IMG/VR virus record: IMGVR_UViG_3300043445_000051 | Span: 1 to 40,136 of that record | From: a virus | Length of the DNA stretch: 40,136 nucleotides | Reading direction: 5' to 3' (one strand) | Shown: piece after piece, positions 16,932-25,121 of the stretch | Layout: every line of letters begins with the position of its first letter | How positions within the stretch are numbered: the stretch's first letter is position 1 | Made by a program: the position numbers and the translations under genes | Notes under the pieces: model-generated | The model's input: the letters and a program-made list of their open reading frames with translations, nothing else | Databases searched by the model: none | What the model was told of the DNA's origin: nothing

Positions 16932-17866
16932 CAGTCGGCACTCCAGTATGTGATGCGGATGTAGCCGGGGGCGCCCGCACCGCCGGCACGATTGCCGCCG
17001 CCCCCACCACCGCCTGCGCCGTAGTTCGTAGCCGTGGCACCGGCGGCGTTGCCAGCACCGCCAGCACCCCCAAGCCCGAACACACTGGGCGCACCGCGGC
17101 CGCCGCCACCGAACGACACGGTGCCACTGGTGTTACCAGACGCGCCCCCGGCAGTCAGTGACTGCCAGCGCAAAGCCGCCACGTCGCCGCTACCGCCAGC
17201 GCCACCCGCAACGGAGCCTGACGCGTTCCCTGCGCCGCCGCCGCCCCCTGCGGCAATCAGCGTGTACGCGCGGCCGAGGCCGAACCTCTCTGCGATGGTC
17301 CCGGTACTGCCTGCGCCACCCGCTGTGCCAGCCGTGCCAGACGTACCGTTGCCGCTAGAGCCTGCACCGCCTGATGCGGACGCTGACGCTGATGCAGCAC
17401 CGCCGGTGGCCCCGCCTATTGAAGACGCTGTGTTCAGCGTGATTGATCGGGCTGTGGTGCCCGTATTGCCGGCAATCGTGACGCTGGTGGCCCCGCCGGA
17501 CCCCCCGACGCCGCCAGCCCCAGACGTACCAGCTGCCCCAGCCGTGCCGCCAGCCCCTACTGTCACCGTCAGCACATCACCTGGATATACGACGAGCCCC
17601 CGATACCCCAGCATGCTGAGCGATGCGCCGCCGCCGCCGCCCCCACACGATATTGCGGTCCCGCTGATAAGGCCGCCACCGCCAGCACCCCCGCCGCCGC
17701 CGTTGGCCATATCGATCACAGGCACACCAGACAGTCCAGGCTGTGCGGTCCACGACCACGGCCCCGACGTCCCCTGACTCGCGTCTGCCACACCGTCCGT
17801 GACGATACCGACGCCGACGATGAACTCAACGACGTGCTGCCTCAGCCCGATTCCATCGAGTGCCAT
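16931..17866 (-). CDS. Glycine-rich receptor-binding tip (adhesin-like) protein
   Basis: The 311-residue protein is dominated by glycine from about residue 55, including runs such as GGGGGAGGGG and GAGGGGGGGNRAGG, broken by short hydrophobic strands (SLSMLGYRGLVVYPGDVLTVTVGA in two pieces; RAYTLIAAGGGG). This matches glycine-rich tip domains of phage adhesins, in which polyglycine-II helices pack under variable loops that touch the receptor. The C-terminus GAPGYIRITYW is the standard end of such domains. It begins at the ATG at 17866, one base before the upstream stop. Confidence 0.72.
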   Translation of the reverse strand: MALDGIGLRQHVVEFIVGVGIVTDGVADASQGTSGPWSWTAQPGLSGVPVIDMANGGGGGAGGGGLISGTAISCGGGGGGASLSMLGYRGLVVYPGDVLTVTVGAGGTAGAAGTSGAGGVGGSGGATSVTIAGNTGTTARSITLNTASSIGGATGGAASASASASGGAGSSGNGTSGTAGTAGGAGSTGTIAERFGLGRAYTLIAAGGGGGAGNASGSVAGGAGGSGDVAALRWQSLTAGGASGNTSGTVSFGGGGRGAPSVFGLGGAGGAGNAAGATATNYGAGGGGGGGNRAGGAGAPGYIRITYWSAD

Positions 17867-17867
17867 G

Positions 17868-18299
17868 TCAGCTCCCCACCAGGGCCACGGCCTGCTCGTC
17901 GGTGAGCAGGTGCAGCGAGCGCAGGTACATGACGAAGGCGACCGTGTCGGGGTCAGCCGGATCGACATCCTGCGCAGCGTCCAGCAGCGCCAAGGCATCG
18001 GCGATCACGGGATCAACCTGGGCTGTCGCGCGGATGTTGATGCGTGCGGCGGCCGGAATGCGCCGCATGAACTCCAGCCGACTCATGGGCGCTGGAGGTG
18101 GTGCAGGCACAGGCACAGGCGGTGGCGCTGTGAACTGCCCGGTCGCCGCGTCGTAGGTGTGGCCCGGGCCGACGTGCGCCAGCGCGGGCGTGCGTTCGAT
18201 GCACGTGTGGCCGGGATAGAAGGCGGCGGCACGCTCGGTCGAGTCCGCACAGATGCAGTTCTCGACCAGGCCGGCGGTGATGAGCAGCACGTCCATCAC
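17868..18299 (-). CDS. Fibre-linked connector-like protein
   Basis: The 143-residue protein has a cysteine pair near the start (ENCICAD), then HVGPGHTYDAATGQFTAPPPVPVP, the GPGxxYD-F-PPP hinge seen in many phage fibre connector proteins. The C-terminal domain is helical (SRLEFMRRIPAAARINIRA, then DPDTVAFVMYLRSLHLLT) and resembles the helical ends that follow the proline hinge. It overlaps the neighbouring gene by four bases. Likely part of the fibre; the exact role is not known. Confidence 0.6.
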   Translation of the reverse strand: MMDVLLITAGLVENCICADSTERAAAFYPGHTCIERTPALAHVGPGHTYDAATGQFTAPPPVPVPAPPPAPMSRLEFMRRIPAAARINIRATAQVDPVIADALALLDAAQDVDPADPDTVAFVMYLRSLHLLTDEQAVALVGS

Positions 18300-18700
18300 G
18301 CCCCCGGCGCCGTCTGCGTCTTGCTGGTGATCGACACGGCCTGCGCCGCGGCGATCGAGACGTTGTCGAGCGTGAGGTCACCGCCGCCGCCGGTGGCGGT
18401 CACGGTGCCTTGTTCGTGGCAGGTCGTGCCCGCGCTGTCGACGATGCGGTAATACCCGGCCGTGCCGGCCGCTGCGCCGGTGCCCGTCCAGCTGCCGGAC
18501 AGCGCCTTGGTGCCGCCGGATGCCGCGGCCATCCAATCGGCGGGCAGCGCCACCTCCACCAGCAGCGTGCCGGTCTGGGCTGCTGCGCAGTTGGCGGGCG
18601 GAGCGCCGGTCAGGATGCGCAGCTTGGCACTGGTGCCGATGGCGGTCTCGATGGCGTCCAGCAGGGCATTGCGCACTGCGGTGCTGAATTGGAGGGGCAT
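18296..18700 (-). CDS. Beta-structured virion-associated protein
   Basis: The 134-residue protein begins at the ATG at 18700, with a plain GGAG-type site (minus strand of GGAGGGG lies on the wrong side, so the ribosome site is unclear). It contains AVRNALLDAIETAIGTSAKLRILTG, then PADWMAAASGGTKALSG and AAGTAGYYRIVDSAGTT, a recurrent phage pattern with a helical start and beta body. It is the first gene of the fibre-like cassette, after a 276-bp gap that follows gpG. No enzymatic motif is visible. Confidence 0.6.
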   Translation of the reverse strand: MPLQFSTAVRNALLDAIETAIGTSAKLRILTGAPPANCAAAQTGTLLVEVALPADWMAAASGGTKALSGSWTGTGAAAGTAGYYRIVDSAGTTCHEQGTVTATGGGGDLTLDNVSIAAAQAVSITSKTQTAPGA

Positions 18701-18976
18701 GATGGGTGTCGTCCGGGCTGGGGCATGGCGGTTTGCCAATGCTCCCCCGGCCTCGCCCGCCTGCGCAGCGCGCGGCACTACGGTGGGCGGCGCCGCAGCC
18801 CGGATATCCCGGCCGTCTGGCGTTCTGGATGTCCCCCCGGCCGCTGAAGGGCTCAGGGAGCCGCGTTAACCGACGTAAAAATCGACGATCGCCCCCCGGG
18901 TGGTACGTGGGTAGCCACGCACCAGAAAAATCGCTCTACGGCCCGATTCTAGAAACAAGCCCGCGAAGGGGTCGCT
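18701..18976. other. 276-bp gap separating gpG from the fibre cassette
   Basis: No convincing gene is present. On the minus strand it includes a weak AATCG...CGATT hairpin followed by TTTC (about 18925-18950), and an A/T-richer patch (GTTAACCGACGTAAAAATCG at 18869-18888 on the plus strand). A promoter or processing site for the downstream fibre cassette could lie here, but I see no clear -35/-10 pair. Gaps of this size are rare in this otherwise tightly overlapped operon. Confidence 0.5.
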
Positions 18977-19573
18977 TCAGCGCCCGGCCGATACCGAGAA
19001 CAGGTAGTCGGCGAGCAGGTCCAGCACCTCGGCCCGGTCGGCCGGGTAAAGGCTGCCGTCCTGGCGGATGGGCAGGAAGGGCCGCGCCGGGATATCGCCC
19101 CACAGGTGCGGGAACTCGCTCTTCTTGCCGCCGAACTGCTGGATGGCGGCATACACCGGCGTGGCCACGATGGTGACGCTGTGGGCCGCGGCCCGGGCGA
19201 CGATCTGGCGTTCCAGGCTGTGGCTCTCGCCGACCAGCGGCTTCTTGCTGCCCACGGCGCGCAGGCCCTTGGCGTTGAGGTCGCCGCGGCGCACGAAGCG
19301 CTTGCCGTCGGCCGTCATCACGTCGCCCTTGGTGTTGCGGTTGCTCTTGCTCTGGCGCGCCTGCTCAATGATCTGCAGCAGCGTCGTCGCGCTGTTGGGC
19401 GCCCACTTCTTGCCGTCCGGCCCGGTGGAGGACTGGAAGCGCGCCTGCGCACGCTCCACGATGCCCTCGCCGATGTCCTGCAGCACCGGCTGCAGGTTGC
19501 CCACGCGCTGGGCCAGCTGCGCCAGCGCCTGGCGCACGGCGGCGTCGTCGACCTGGATGGAGAAGGTGGTCAT
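18977..19573 (-). CDS. Phage virion morphogenesis protein (Mu gpG-like)
   Basis: The 198-residue protein begins at the ATG at 19573, overlapping the membrane-protein stop by ATGA. It has the family pattern: MTTFSIQVDDAAVRQALAQL, QARFQSSTGPDGKKWAPNS, RDG-like loop (VRRGDLNAKGLRAVG) and the closing QFGGKKSEFPHLWGDIPARPFLP. Mu gpG is a head/tail joining protein made after F. The DLWG / ARPFL region is the best-conserved part of this family. Here the gene is separated from the MuF gene by an extra membrane protein. Confidence 0.88.
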   Translation of the reverse strand: MTTFSIQVDDAAVRQALAQLAQRVGNLQPVLQDIGEGIVERAQARFQSSTGPDGKKWAPNSATTLLQIIEQARQSKSNRNTKGDVMTADGKRFVRRGDLNAKGLRAVGSKKPLVGESHSLERQIVARAAAHSVTIVATPVYAAIQQFGGKKSEFPHLWGDIPARPFLPIRQDGSLYPADRAEVLDLLADYLFSVSAGR

Positions 19574-20130
19574 GCCATTCCCAGCGCCCGCGACGCCATG
19601 GCCAGCACAGTGAACACTGCCAGTGCAGCCAAACTGATGTTGAGCCAACGCGCGCGCCACGCCACGTCAGCCGCAGCGCTCTCCAGAACCACTTCCATGG
19701 TCGATAACCAGACCTCCAGGTTGTCGGTCGTGCTGGCGCGCATCTGGCGCCAGTCGTTGAACGTGCTGGCGCCGATGCCCAGGGGGGAGGCCTGGCGTGC
19801 CCGCTGGCCGTAGAGCGACAGTGCGAAGCCGCAGGCGTAGCACGCTGCCAGCCACCAAGCCGAGCGCATCGAGCCCAAGAGCCCGCCAGCAGCGAACAGT
19901 GCGGTGCCCGCCAGCCAGAGCTGCGACACCCTGAACATGCGCTCGATCAGCACGCGGTGCAGGTCAAGCAATTCCTTGCGTTGGCGAATCAGCTCCCCGA
20001 TCAGCTTGTCGAGGAATTCCGGGTCCGGGCTCTCGCGCTCGACCGTGAAACTGGTTCCCGATGCCGGATCGAACAGAAAGTCCACGGTTTCGGCCGACTG
20101 CGGCGATTGGGTCTTGTCTTCGGTGTTCAT
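19570..20130 (-). CDS. Three-helix membrane protein between MuF and gpG
   Basis: The 186-residue protein has an acidic N-terminus, an amphipathic helix at about 38-67 (LDKLIGELIRQRKELLDLHR), two close membrane segments (about 69-86 and 91-108), a cytoplasmic-type stretch (about 110-160) and a third membrane segment (about 162-180). I recognise no named domain. Mu has no gene here. It lies downstream of a MuF protein with a toxin-like C-terminus, so an immunity or exclusion role is conceivable. Its layout also recalls small membrane effectors of bacterial defence systems. Both ideas are inference. A 190-bp gap precedes it. Confidence 0.7.
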   Translation of the reverse strand: MNTEDKTQSPQSAETVDFLFDPASGTSFTVERESPDPEFLDKLIGELIRQRKELLDLHRVLIERMFRVSQLWLAGTALFAAGGLLGSMRSAWWLAACYACGFALSLYGQRARQASPLGIGASTFNDWRQMRASTTDNLEVWLSTMEVVLESAAADVAWRARWLNISLAALAVFTVLAMASRALGMA

Positions 20131-20320
20131 GGTTCAGTCCTTGGCGTTAAAGTTGAGGCTCAAGCTTCTGTGGCAAAAATCTCGCAGCGAACTGCCGCCC
20201 CGACGGTCAATACGGCGGGGTGACCCATACCCGGATGGGTCGGAGTGCAAACGACTGAGATGCGAGCCAGTCGCGCAGAAGACGCGGAGGTTTTCGGGTG
20301 CCCTCCACTCATTTCCATGG
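20131..20320. other. Gap with hairpin upstream of the membrane protein gene
   Basis: No gene is called; a 72-codon minus ORF here has Ser/Arg/Gly-rich composition without coding bias. A perfect 7-bp inverted repeat, GACCCAT (20222-20228) and ATGGGTC (20235-20241), forms a hairpin with a six-base loop and no T-tract. It could separate expression of the membrane gene from the head operon, or be a leader structure. Confidence 0.45.
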
Positions 20321-21595
20321 TCATCGCTCCCATCGGATGGCCTTGCCGGCACGGATCGATGCAGTCAGTTCTCGCTGGCTTGATCTGCGCATCGACACCA
20401 GGAATAGGTCGCTCCCGTCGGCCGCAGCCTTGATGACTGCGACGGCGACATCACCACCCTCGTGGTAGTAGACGAGCCGGGTATCCCCAGACGATTCGAC
20501 ATATTCGGCCTGATCCAGCACCTGCTGCAGCCGCACATATCCACCGACGGGCATCTGCTGCCCCTGCCGGTGCAGGGTCTGCTTGATGGCGGTGTCATCC
20601 GAGAGCCACACCGTGTGCGTCATGTGGCCTGATGCTGTTCCCCCTGCAGGGTCTGTGGGGATCTTCAGCGCCTTGAGCCCCCGGTCATCCAGCACCGCCA
20701 CCGGGATTCGCTCACCGGTCGACAGTGCTTTGCGCACCGCCATCGAAACGTCACCGGCTGGCATCTGGGTGTATTTCGGCAGCGCCTTCTCTTCGGTCGC
20801 GCGCTGTTCAATGTGCTGCATCCACCGCTCGAACACCCCATCCTTCAAGTTCTCCGCCACGACGGCGCGCGCCGTCTCGAATGGGTACTTGTCCAGGTTC
20901 GGGTGCCAGGTGGCCCCAGGCGCGTAGTCAAACCCCTTGTCGATGCCCATGGGCGCGCCGGTCTTGGGGTTGATCTGGTCCCAGCCGTCGGGCGGCGTGG
21001 TGGGCGCACCCGGCGGCACCTTGCGTTCGGGGCGCACCTTGCAGCCGCAGCCCCAGCCGTTGGGCGGAAAGTGGCTCTGCCAGAACGGGTGATCGAGGGG
21101 CAGGGTCAGGCCGTTCCAGGCCTCGTGCTGCGGGCGCGGGTGCAGCACGCTGTCGCGGTGCACGTAGCGCCAGAAGGGCAGGCCTTCGGCGGTGGCCGGG
21201 TCGGTGAGCTGGGCCCAGCGGCCGGCGGCAAAGCTGGTGGCCAGGTTGGTCTGATAGATGACCTTGGTGCGCCACGCGACGCCGGCCGCGCTGCCCTCGC
21301 CCGTCCAGCCGGTCCAGCCGCGGGCGGCGACGATGGTCTTGAACTGCTTGCGGAAGGCCTCCAGCCCCGTGCCCTTGGCGATGGCGTCGTCCACCGCGCC
21401 GCGCAGGTCGGCCAGCAGGTCGGCCTTGGCGGCGCCGGCCACGATGAAGGCGCGGTCATGCGCGCGGCGGGTGATGTCGTCCCAGTGCTCGGTGGGCAGG
21501 TCGAGCTTTTGCCGGAAGAAGGCCAGCTGCTGCTCGAACGGCGTGTTGAAGCCGAAGGCGGCCGCGGCCGCGGCGGCGGGGGCAGTCGTGGCCAC
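20321..21595 (-). CDS. MuF head morphogenesis protein with C-terminal nuclease-like toxin domain
   Basis: The 424-residue protein has a poly-Ala N-terminus and the MuF domain (about 15-215), with WRTKVIYQTNLATSFAAGR and the HPFWQSHFPPNGWGCGCKVRP zinc-like motif that ends it. MuF enters the procapsid in small numbers. The C-terminal part (about 290-424: GDVSMAVRKALSTGERIPV, HTVWLSDDTAIKQTLHR, YVRLQQVLDQAEYVE, LVYYHEGGDVAVAVIK) resembles the barnase/EndoU/colicin-D/RelE-like (PBECR) domains fused to MuF in many phages, which are predicted RNases. The catalytic residues cannot be assigned by eye. Confidence 0.82.
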   Translation of the reverse strand: MATTAPAAAAAAAFGFNTPFEQQLAFFRQKLDLPTEHWDDITRRAHDRAFIVAGAAKADLLADLRGAVDDAIAKGTGLEAFRKQFKTIVAARGWTGWTGEGSAAGVAWRTKVIYQTNLATSFAAGRWAQLTDPATAEGLPFWRYVHRDSVLHPRPQHEAWNGLTLPLDHPFWQSHFPPNGWGCGCKVRPERKVPPGAPTTPPDGWDQINPKTGAPMGIDKGFDYAPGATWHPNLDKYPFETARAVVAENLKDGVFERWMQHIEQRATEEKALPKYTQMPAGDVSMAVRKALSTGERIPVAVLDDRGLKALKIPTDPAGGTASGHMTHTVWLSDDTAIKQTLHRQGQQMPVGGYVRLQQVLDQAEYVESSGDTRLVYYHEGGDVAVAVIKAAADGSDLFLVSMRRSSQRELTASIRAGKAIRWER

Positions 21596-21598
21596 GGC

Positions 21599-21904
21599 TC
21601 AGGCGCCTGCCAGGCGCTGCAGCAGCGGCCCGGGCTCGGCGCGCGCCAGCTCACGCAGCACCCAGGGGCTGAGGATGCCGTCGTCGGGCAGGCCCAGCGC
21701 GAGCTGCAGCCGGGTGACGAAGGCGAACTCGCCCAGCCGCAGCGCCAGGTCGAACAGCACCGGGCGCAGGTCGGCGGGCATCTCGTCCAGCCGGTTCCAG
21801 GCCCAGCAGGCGCGGAGTTGCTCGCGCTGGTCGGCCCGGGCGTGCCCCAGTGCCAGCCGGCGGGAAAACACGGTGTCGAAGTCCATGACGGGGGTGGCGT
21901 TCAT
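21599..21904 (-). CDS. Orphan peptidoglycan-binding-like domain protein
   Basis: The 101-residue protein ends with RLGEFAFVTRLQLALGLPDD then GILSPWVLREL. This is the same layout as the C-terminal peptidoglycan-binding domain of GH108-type phage lysozymes (G-x5-LQ-x-A-LG-x-DG-x-x-GP-x-x-L). The N-terminal half is a Trp/Arg-rich helix and lacks the catalytic Glu motif. The gene lies between portal and MuF, overlapping the portal stop by ATGA. It may act on the cell wall during entry or be only a structural helper. The family link is an inference. Confidence 0.55.
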   Translation of the reverse strand: MNATPVMDFDTVFSRRLALGHARADQREQLRACWAWNRLDEMPADLRPVLFDLALRLGEFAFVTRLQLALGLPDDGILSPWVLRELARAEPGPLLQRLAGA

Positions 21905-23430
21905 CAGGCGGCCCCCTGCGCCTGGGTGCGGGCGTCGTCCAGGCCCTTCAGCTCGGCCAGGGCGAAGGCCGCGGCCATGAGCTTGACCAGGTCGGCGCTG
22001 TCCAGGCTGCCGTAGGCATGGGTCAGCGCGTCCTGCAGCTCGGCGAAGTTGGCGGCGCGGTCGACCAGCGCCTGCACCTGGGCGCCGAGCGTGGCCCAGG
22101 CCGGCGCGGCCGCGGCGCCCAGCTGCTGCAGCTCGGCGGTGGTGGGGTCGGCTTCGGCCGCCCCGCGGGCTTGCGCCAGCGCGGCCTCGGCAAACGCGGC
22201 GCCGGCTGAACTGGCCTTGCCGACCGGGCCGGCGAGCTGGCCAGGGCCAGGGCCTTGTCCGGGGCCCGCCTCGGGCAGCAGGTCGCCTTCCTGGTAGCCA
22301 TAGGCGCGCATGAAGTAGGCGTTAGAAAACCGCGCCCCGGCGTCGTGGTTGCTCTTGTCGCGCTGGGCCTGCAGATCGTCGCGCGCCTGCTGGTCCCACA
22401 AGCTGAACACGGGCGCGGCGCTGCCGGGCCAGTTGATGTCCACCATCCAGCGGATGAGCTGGTTGACGGCCGCGGCCACCACCTCGGCGTCGGCGTCGCG
22501 CAGGTCTTCGGCGACATCGAGGCCGGCGCTGGCGCTCGCCTTGTTGCTGCTGGCCTCCATCGTCTGGTTGGTGCCGGTCAGCACGATGCTGATCTCGCTG
22601 CGGCAGTGCAGCACCAGGCGCTCGTAGAGATCGGCGCTGGCGCTCTTGCCGGCGGATTCGATCAGCTCGACGCTGCCGTCGTCAGGGATGGTGCCCACGC
22701 CGTCCTGGATCAGGCCTTCCAGGCCGGCGAGCATGGCGGCCACCTCGGCGGGCTGGCTGCCGCGCGGCAGCTTGCCCAGTGCGAAGGCGGAGCCGAACTT
22801 CTCGGCGAAGGTCAGCCAGAAGCGCTTGCCGCCCTTCATGAAGATCACCGGCCAGTAGCACAGCGCCAGGTCGGGCTGGCCGTAGGGGTTCTGGTAGGTC
22901 GGATCCTGGCGCGGCAGCAGGAACTTGCGCTCGGGCAGCAGCTCGCCTTCCAGCGGCACGGCCTTGGTCTTCAGGCGCAGGCGGTTGTCGGGGTCGAAGC
23001 AGAACCACTCGGGCGGCTTGGCCTGCACGTCGGCCGGCAGCACGCCGCCGGGCTGGCCGCGCCAGGTGATTTCCAGGGGCTGGTAGCCGAACAGCACGGC
23101 TTCGAGCGCCTGGCCGATGATGCGCTCCAGGTCGAGCGCCGCCAGCGCGTCCTGCACCGCCTTGTGCACCCGGGCCGGCGCCTGGGCGCGGTCCAGCCCC
23201 CACTGCATGGCCTTCACGGCCGCCTTGCGCCGGCGAATGCAGGCGCCCACGTGGCTGTCTCGCGCGATGGTGCGATAGGTGCTGATGTCAATGCCCCGCT
23301 CCTTCAGGATCGGGTCGGGGTTGGGCAGCACCAGGCCGAAGGCCGAGAAGTCCAGGGCCCGCACGCGCGTGGCGAACTCGCCGTCGGCGGCCGCGCGGGT
23401 GCTGGCGGTGAAGGGGGCAGCAGTGGCCAT
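21904..23430 (-). CDS. Portal protein (Mu gp29-like, DUF935)
   Basis: This 508-residue protein is close in length to Mu gp29. It shows ILKERGIDISTYRTIARDSH, VGACIRRRKAAVKAMQW, the YQPLEITW segment, PEWFCFDPDNRLRLKT and GSAFALGKLPRG in the order expected for DUF935. Later it has SEISIVLTGTNQTMEASS. It forms the ring through which DNA enters and leaves the head. The last 110 residues are Ala/Gly/Pro-rich with a helix (LDSADLVKLMAAAFALAEL). It lies 36 bp after the terminase and overlaps the next gene by ATGA. Confidence 0.92.
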   Translation of the reverse strand: MATAAPFTASTRAAADGEFATRVRALDFSAFGLVLPNPDPILKERGIDISTYRTIARDSHVGACIRRRKAAVKAMQWGLDRAQAPARVHKAVQDALAALDLERIIGQALEAVLFGYQPLEITWRGQPGGVLPADVQAKPPEWFCFDPDNRLRLKTKAVPLEGELLPERKFLLPRQDPTYQNPYGQPDLALCYWPVIFMKGGKRFWLTFAEKFGSAFALGKLPRGSQPAEVAAMLAGLEGLIQDGVGTIPDDGSVELIESAGKSASADLYERLVLHCRSEISIVLTGTNQTMEASSNKASASAGLDVAEDLRDADAEVVAAAVNQLIRWMVDINWPGSAAPVFSLWDQQARDDLQAQRDKSNHDAGARFSNAYFMRAYGYQEGDLLPEAGPGQGPGPGQLAGPVGKASSAGAAFAEAALAQARGAAEADPTTAELQQLGAAAAPAWATLGAQVQALVDRAANFAELQDALTHAYGSLDSADLVKLMAAAFALAELKGLDDARTQAQGAA

Positions 23431-23466
23431 GATGATGAAGGGGGGGAGGTGATCCGGGTTCGGGGG

Positions 23467-25098
23467 TCAGTAGCCGCGCAGGTCGACCCGGCGGGCCGCG
23501 CGCAGGCCGGGGCGGCTCATCACCTGGGCGACGCCGCCCAGGCCGGTGGTGGCGGCCATCCACAGCATGTGCAGGGCGTCCGGGCCGTCGTCGTGGTCGG
23601 CCTTGGGGAAGTGGCGCAGTTGCTCGATGAGCGTGGCCTGGCTGGCGTGCAGGCGGATCAGGCCGTTCTTGACGTGCGGCTGCAGGGTCTCGATGCGCAG
23701 CAGTTTGTCGGCGATGGGCTGCACCGCGCGCGCCGGCACCGGCACACCGGCGGCGGCGCTGCGCTTGATCAGCTCGGTGCGCAGGAACTCCTGGAACTGC
23801 ACGGTCTCCACCACCCACAGCAGGCAGCGGTATTCGCGCTGCAGCTCGATCACGTCGCTGATGATGCGGTCGGGCAGGCGCTTCCTGATGCCGGCTTCCA
23901 CCACGTCGAGCACGCCGGTTTCGCGGTTGAAGCCGCCCACCAGCAGCGCCGAGGGGTCGCGGCTGGCGCCGGCCTTGCCCAGGCTGGGGTCGCACGCGCC
24001 GTAGAACTGCCACTGCGCCAGGCGGTTCACCCAGAACTGGATGACCCCGGAAAACGGCGCGTTCTCGCCCGCGGCGGGGTCGTTCTGGTACTCGCTGTCG
24101 AAGGCGTCGTGTCCGTCGCGGGCGCGGATCTTCATGAGCGCCAGCACCGGGCGGGCCAGCCAGCTCACCACGGCGCCGGCCTCCATCTCGGCCTGGTGCG
24201 CGGTGTGGAAGGCGTCGGCCGCGGCCTCGCCCTCGTTGCGCAGCAGCTCTTCCCAGCGGTCCCACAGGTCCATGCTGTCGGGCCACTGCAGCAGGGCCTT
24301 GAAGCGCGCGGCGCGCCACATGCGGTTGTCCAGCGTGCGGCTGAGCACCGAGTCGTGGTGCAGGATGGTGCCGATGTAGACCACGTCGAACTTGCCCACC
24401 GCGCCGCCCAGCGGCAGCACGGTCTTGGTCAGCCAGGCCTGCAGCTTGTCGCGCTGCTCGGGGTTGCGCACCTGCTCGTCGTTCTCGATGTCGTCGAGCA
24501 CGCACAGGTCCGGGCGGTTCGGGCCGTGGCGCAGGCCGCGCAGCTTCTTGCCCGAGCCGGCCACCTGCACCTTGGCGTCGCCGCGCGTCACGATGGTGCC
24601 GCTCTGCCACACCCGGCCCTGGCCGCAGGCCTCGGGGAAGTCCATGGCCAGGCGCGGATTGAACTCCAGCTCGGCCTTGATGGCTTCGAGCATGGGGTAG
24701 GCCTGGTCGATGCTGTCCATCACGATGACCGGGTACTTCTTGCGTCCGGTGACCAGGCACCACAGCACGAACAGCTGGCTGACCAGGGTGCTCTTGGCCT
24801 CGCCGCGCGGGGCGGCGATGGCGTCGGTCTCGCTCTTGCCGCTGCCGACGATCTCGACCAGGCGGCGGAACAGGTACTTGTGCAGCTCGCTCTTGTGCGG
24901 GCTGCGGATGTAGTGCGGAAAGTAGGTGTTGACGAAGGTGTCGAAGTCCGCGGTCGCCGCCTTGCGCCGCGCCGCACAGGCCAGCGGATCCGGGTCGAAG
25001 CCCGACACCTGCGCCTCGATGCGCTGGCGCAGCTGGGCGGCAAACGCCACCAGGTCGGCGGCGGCTTGCTTGGGCGTTAACTTGGTGTCGCGGACCAT
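23467..25098 (-). CDS. Large terminase subunit (Mu gp28-like)
   Basis: The 543-residue protein packages DNA. The start is the ATG at 25098; the longer frame upstream crosses the DUF1804 gene. The ATPase part has the Walker A-like APRGEAKST at 96-104, a Walker B-type CVLDDIEND and a coupling segment TILHHDSVL. The nuclease part has GACDPSLGK (first acidic residue), WVVETVQFQEFL and DDGPDALH (last acidic pair). These are the marks of terminase_6-type enzymes and fit Mu gp28 in length. In Mu-like phages packaging starts from integrated phage DNA and takes host DNA too. Confidence 0.93.
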   Translation of the reverse strand: MVRDTKLTPKQAAADLVAFAAQLRQRIEAQVSGFDPDPLACAARRKAATADFDTFVNTYFPHYIRSPHKSELHKYLFRRLVEIVGSGKSETDAIAAPRGEAKSTLVSQLFVLWCLVTGRKKYPVIVMDSIDQAYPMLEAIKAELEFNPRLAMDFPEACGQGRVWQSGTIVTRGDAKVQVAGSGKKLRGLRHGPNRPDLCVLDDIENDEQVRNPEQRDKLQAWLTKTVLPLGGAVGKFDVVYIGTILHHDSVLSRTLDNRMWRAARFKALLQWPDSMDLWDRWEELLRNEGEAAADAFHTAHQAEMEAGAVVSWLARPVLALMKIRARDGHDAFDSEYQNDPAAGENAPFSGVIQFWVNRLAQWQFYGACDPSLGKAGASRDPSALLVGGFNRETGVLDVVEAGIRKRLPDRIISDVIELQREYRCLLWVVETVQFQEFLRTELIKRSAAAGVPVPARAVQPIADKLLRIETLQPHVKNGLIRLHASQATLIEQLRHFPKADHDDGPDALHMLWMAATTGLGGVAQVMSRPGLRAARRVDLRGY

Positions 25099-25121
25099 CT
25101 TCTTGACGTCAGGAAAATGGC

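Noticed and set aside
20134-20352. 72-codon minus ORF in the gap after MuF
   Set aside because: Ser/Arg/Gly-rich, starts inside MuF, no ribosome site and no coding bias.
22255-25080. Very long plus-strand ORF (941 codons) opposite portal and terminase
   Set aside because: A shadow frame produced by codon bias; both minus-strand genes have clear family motifs.
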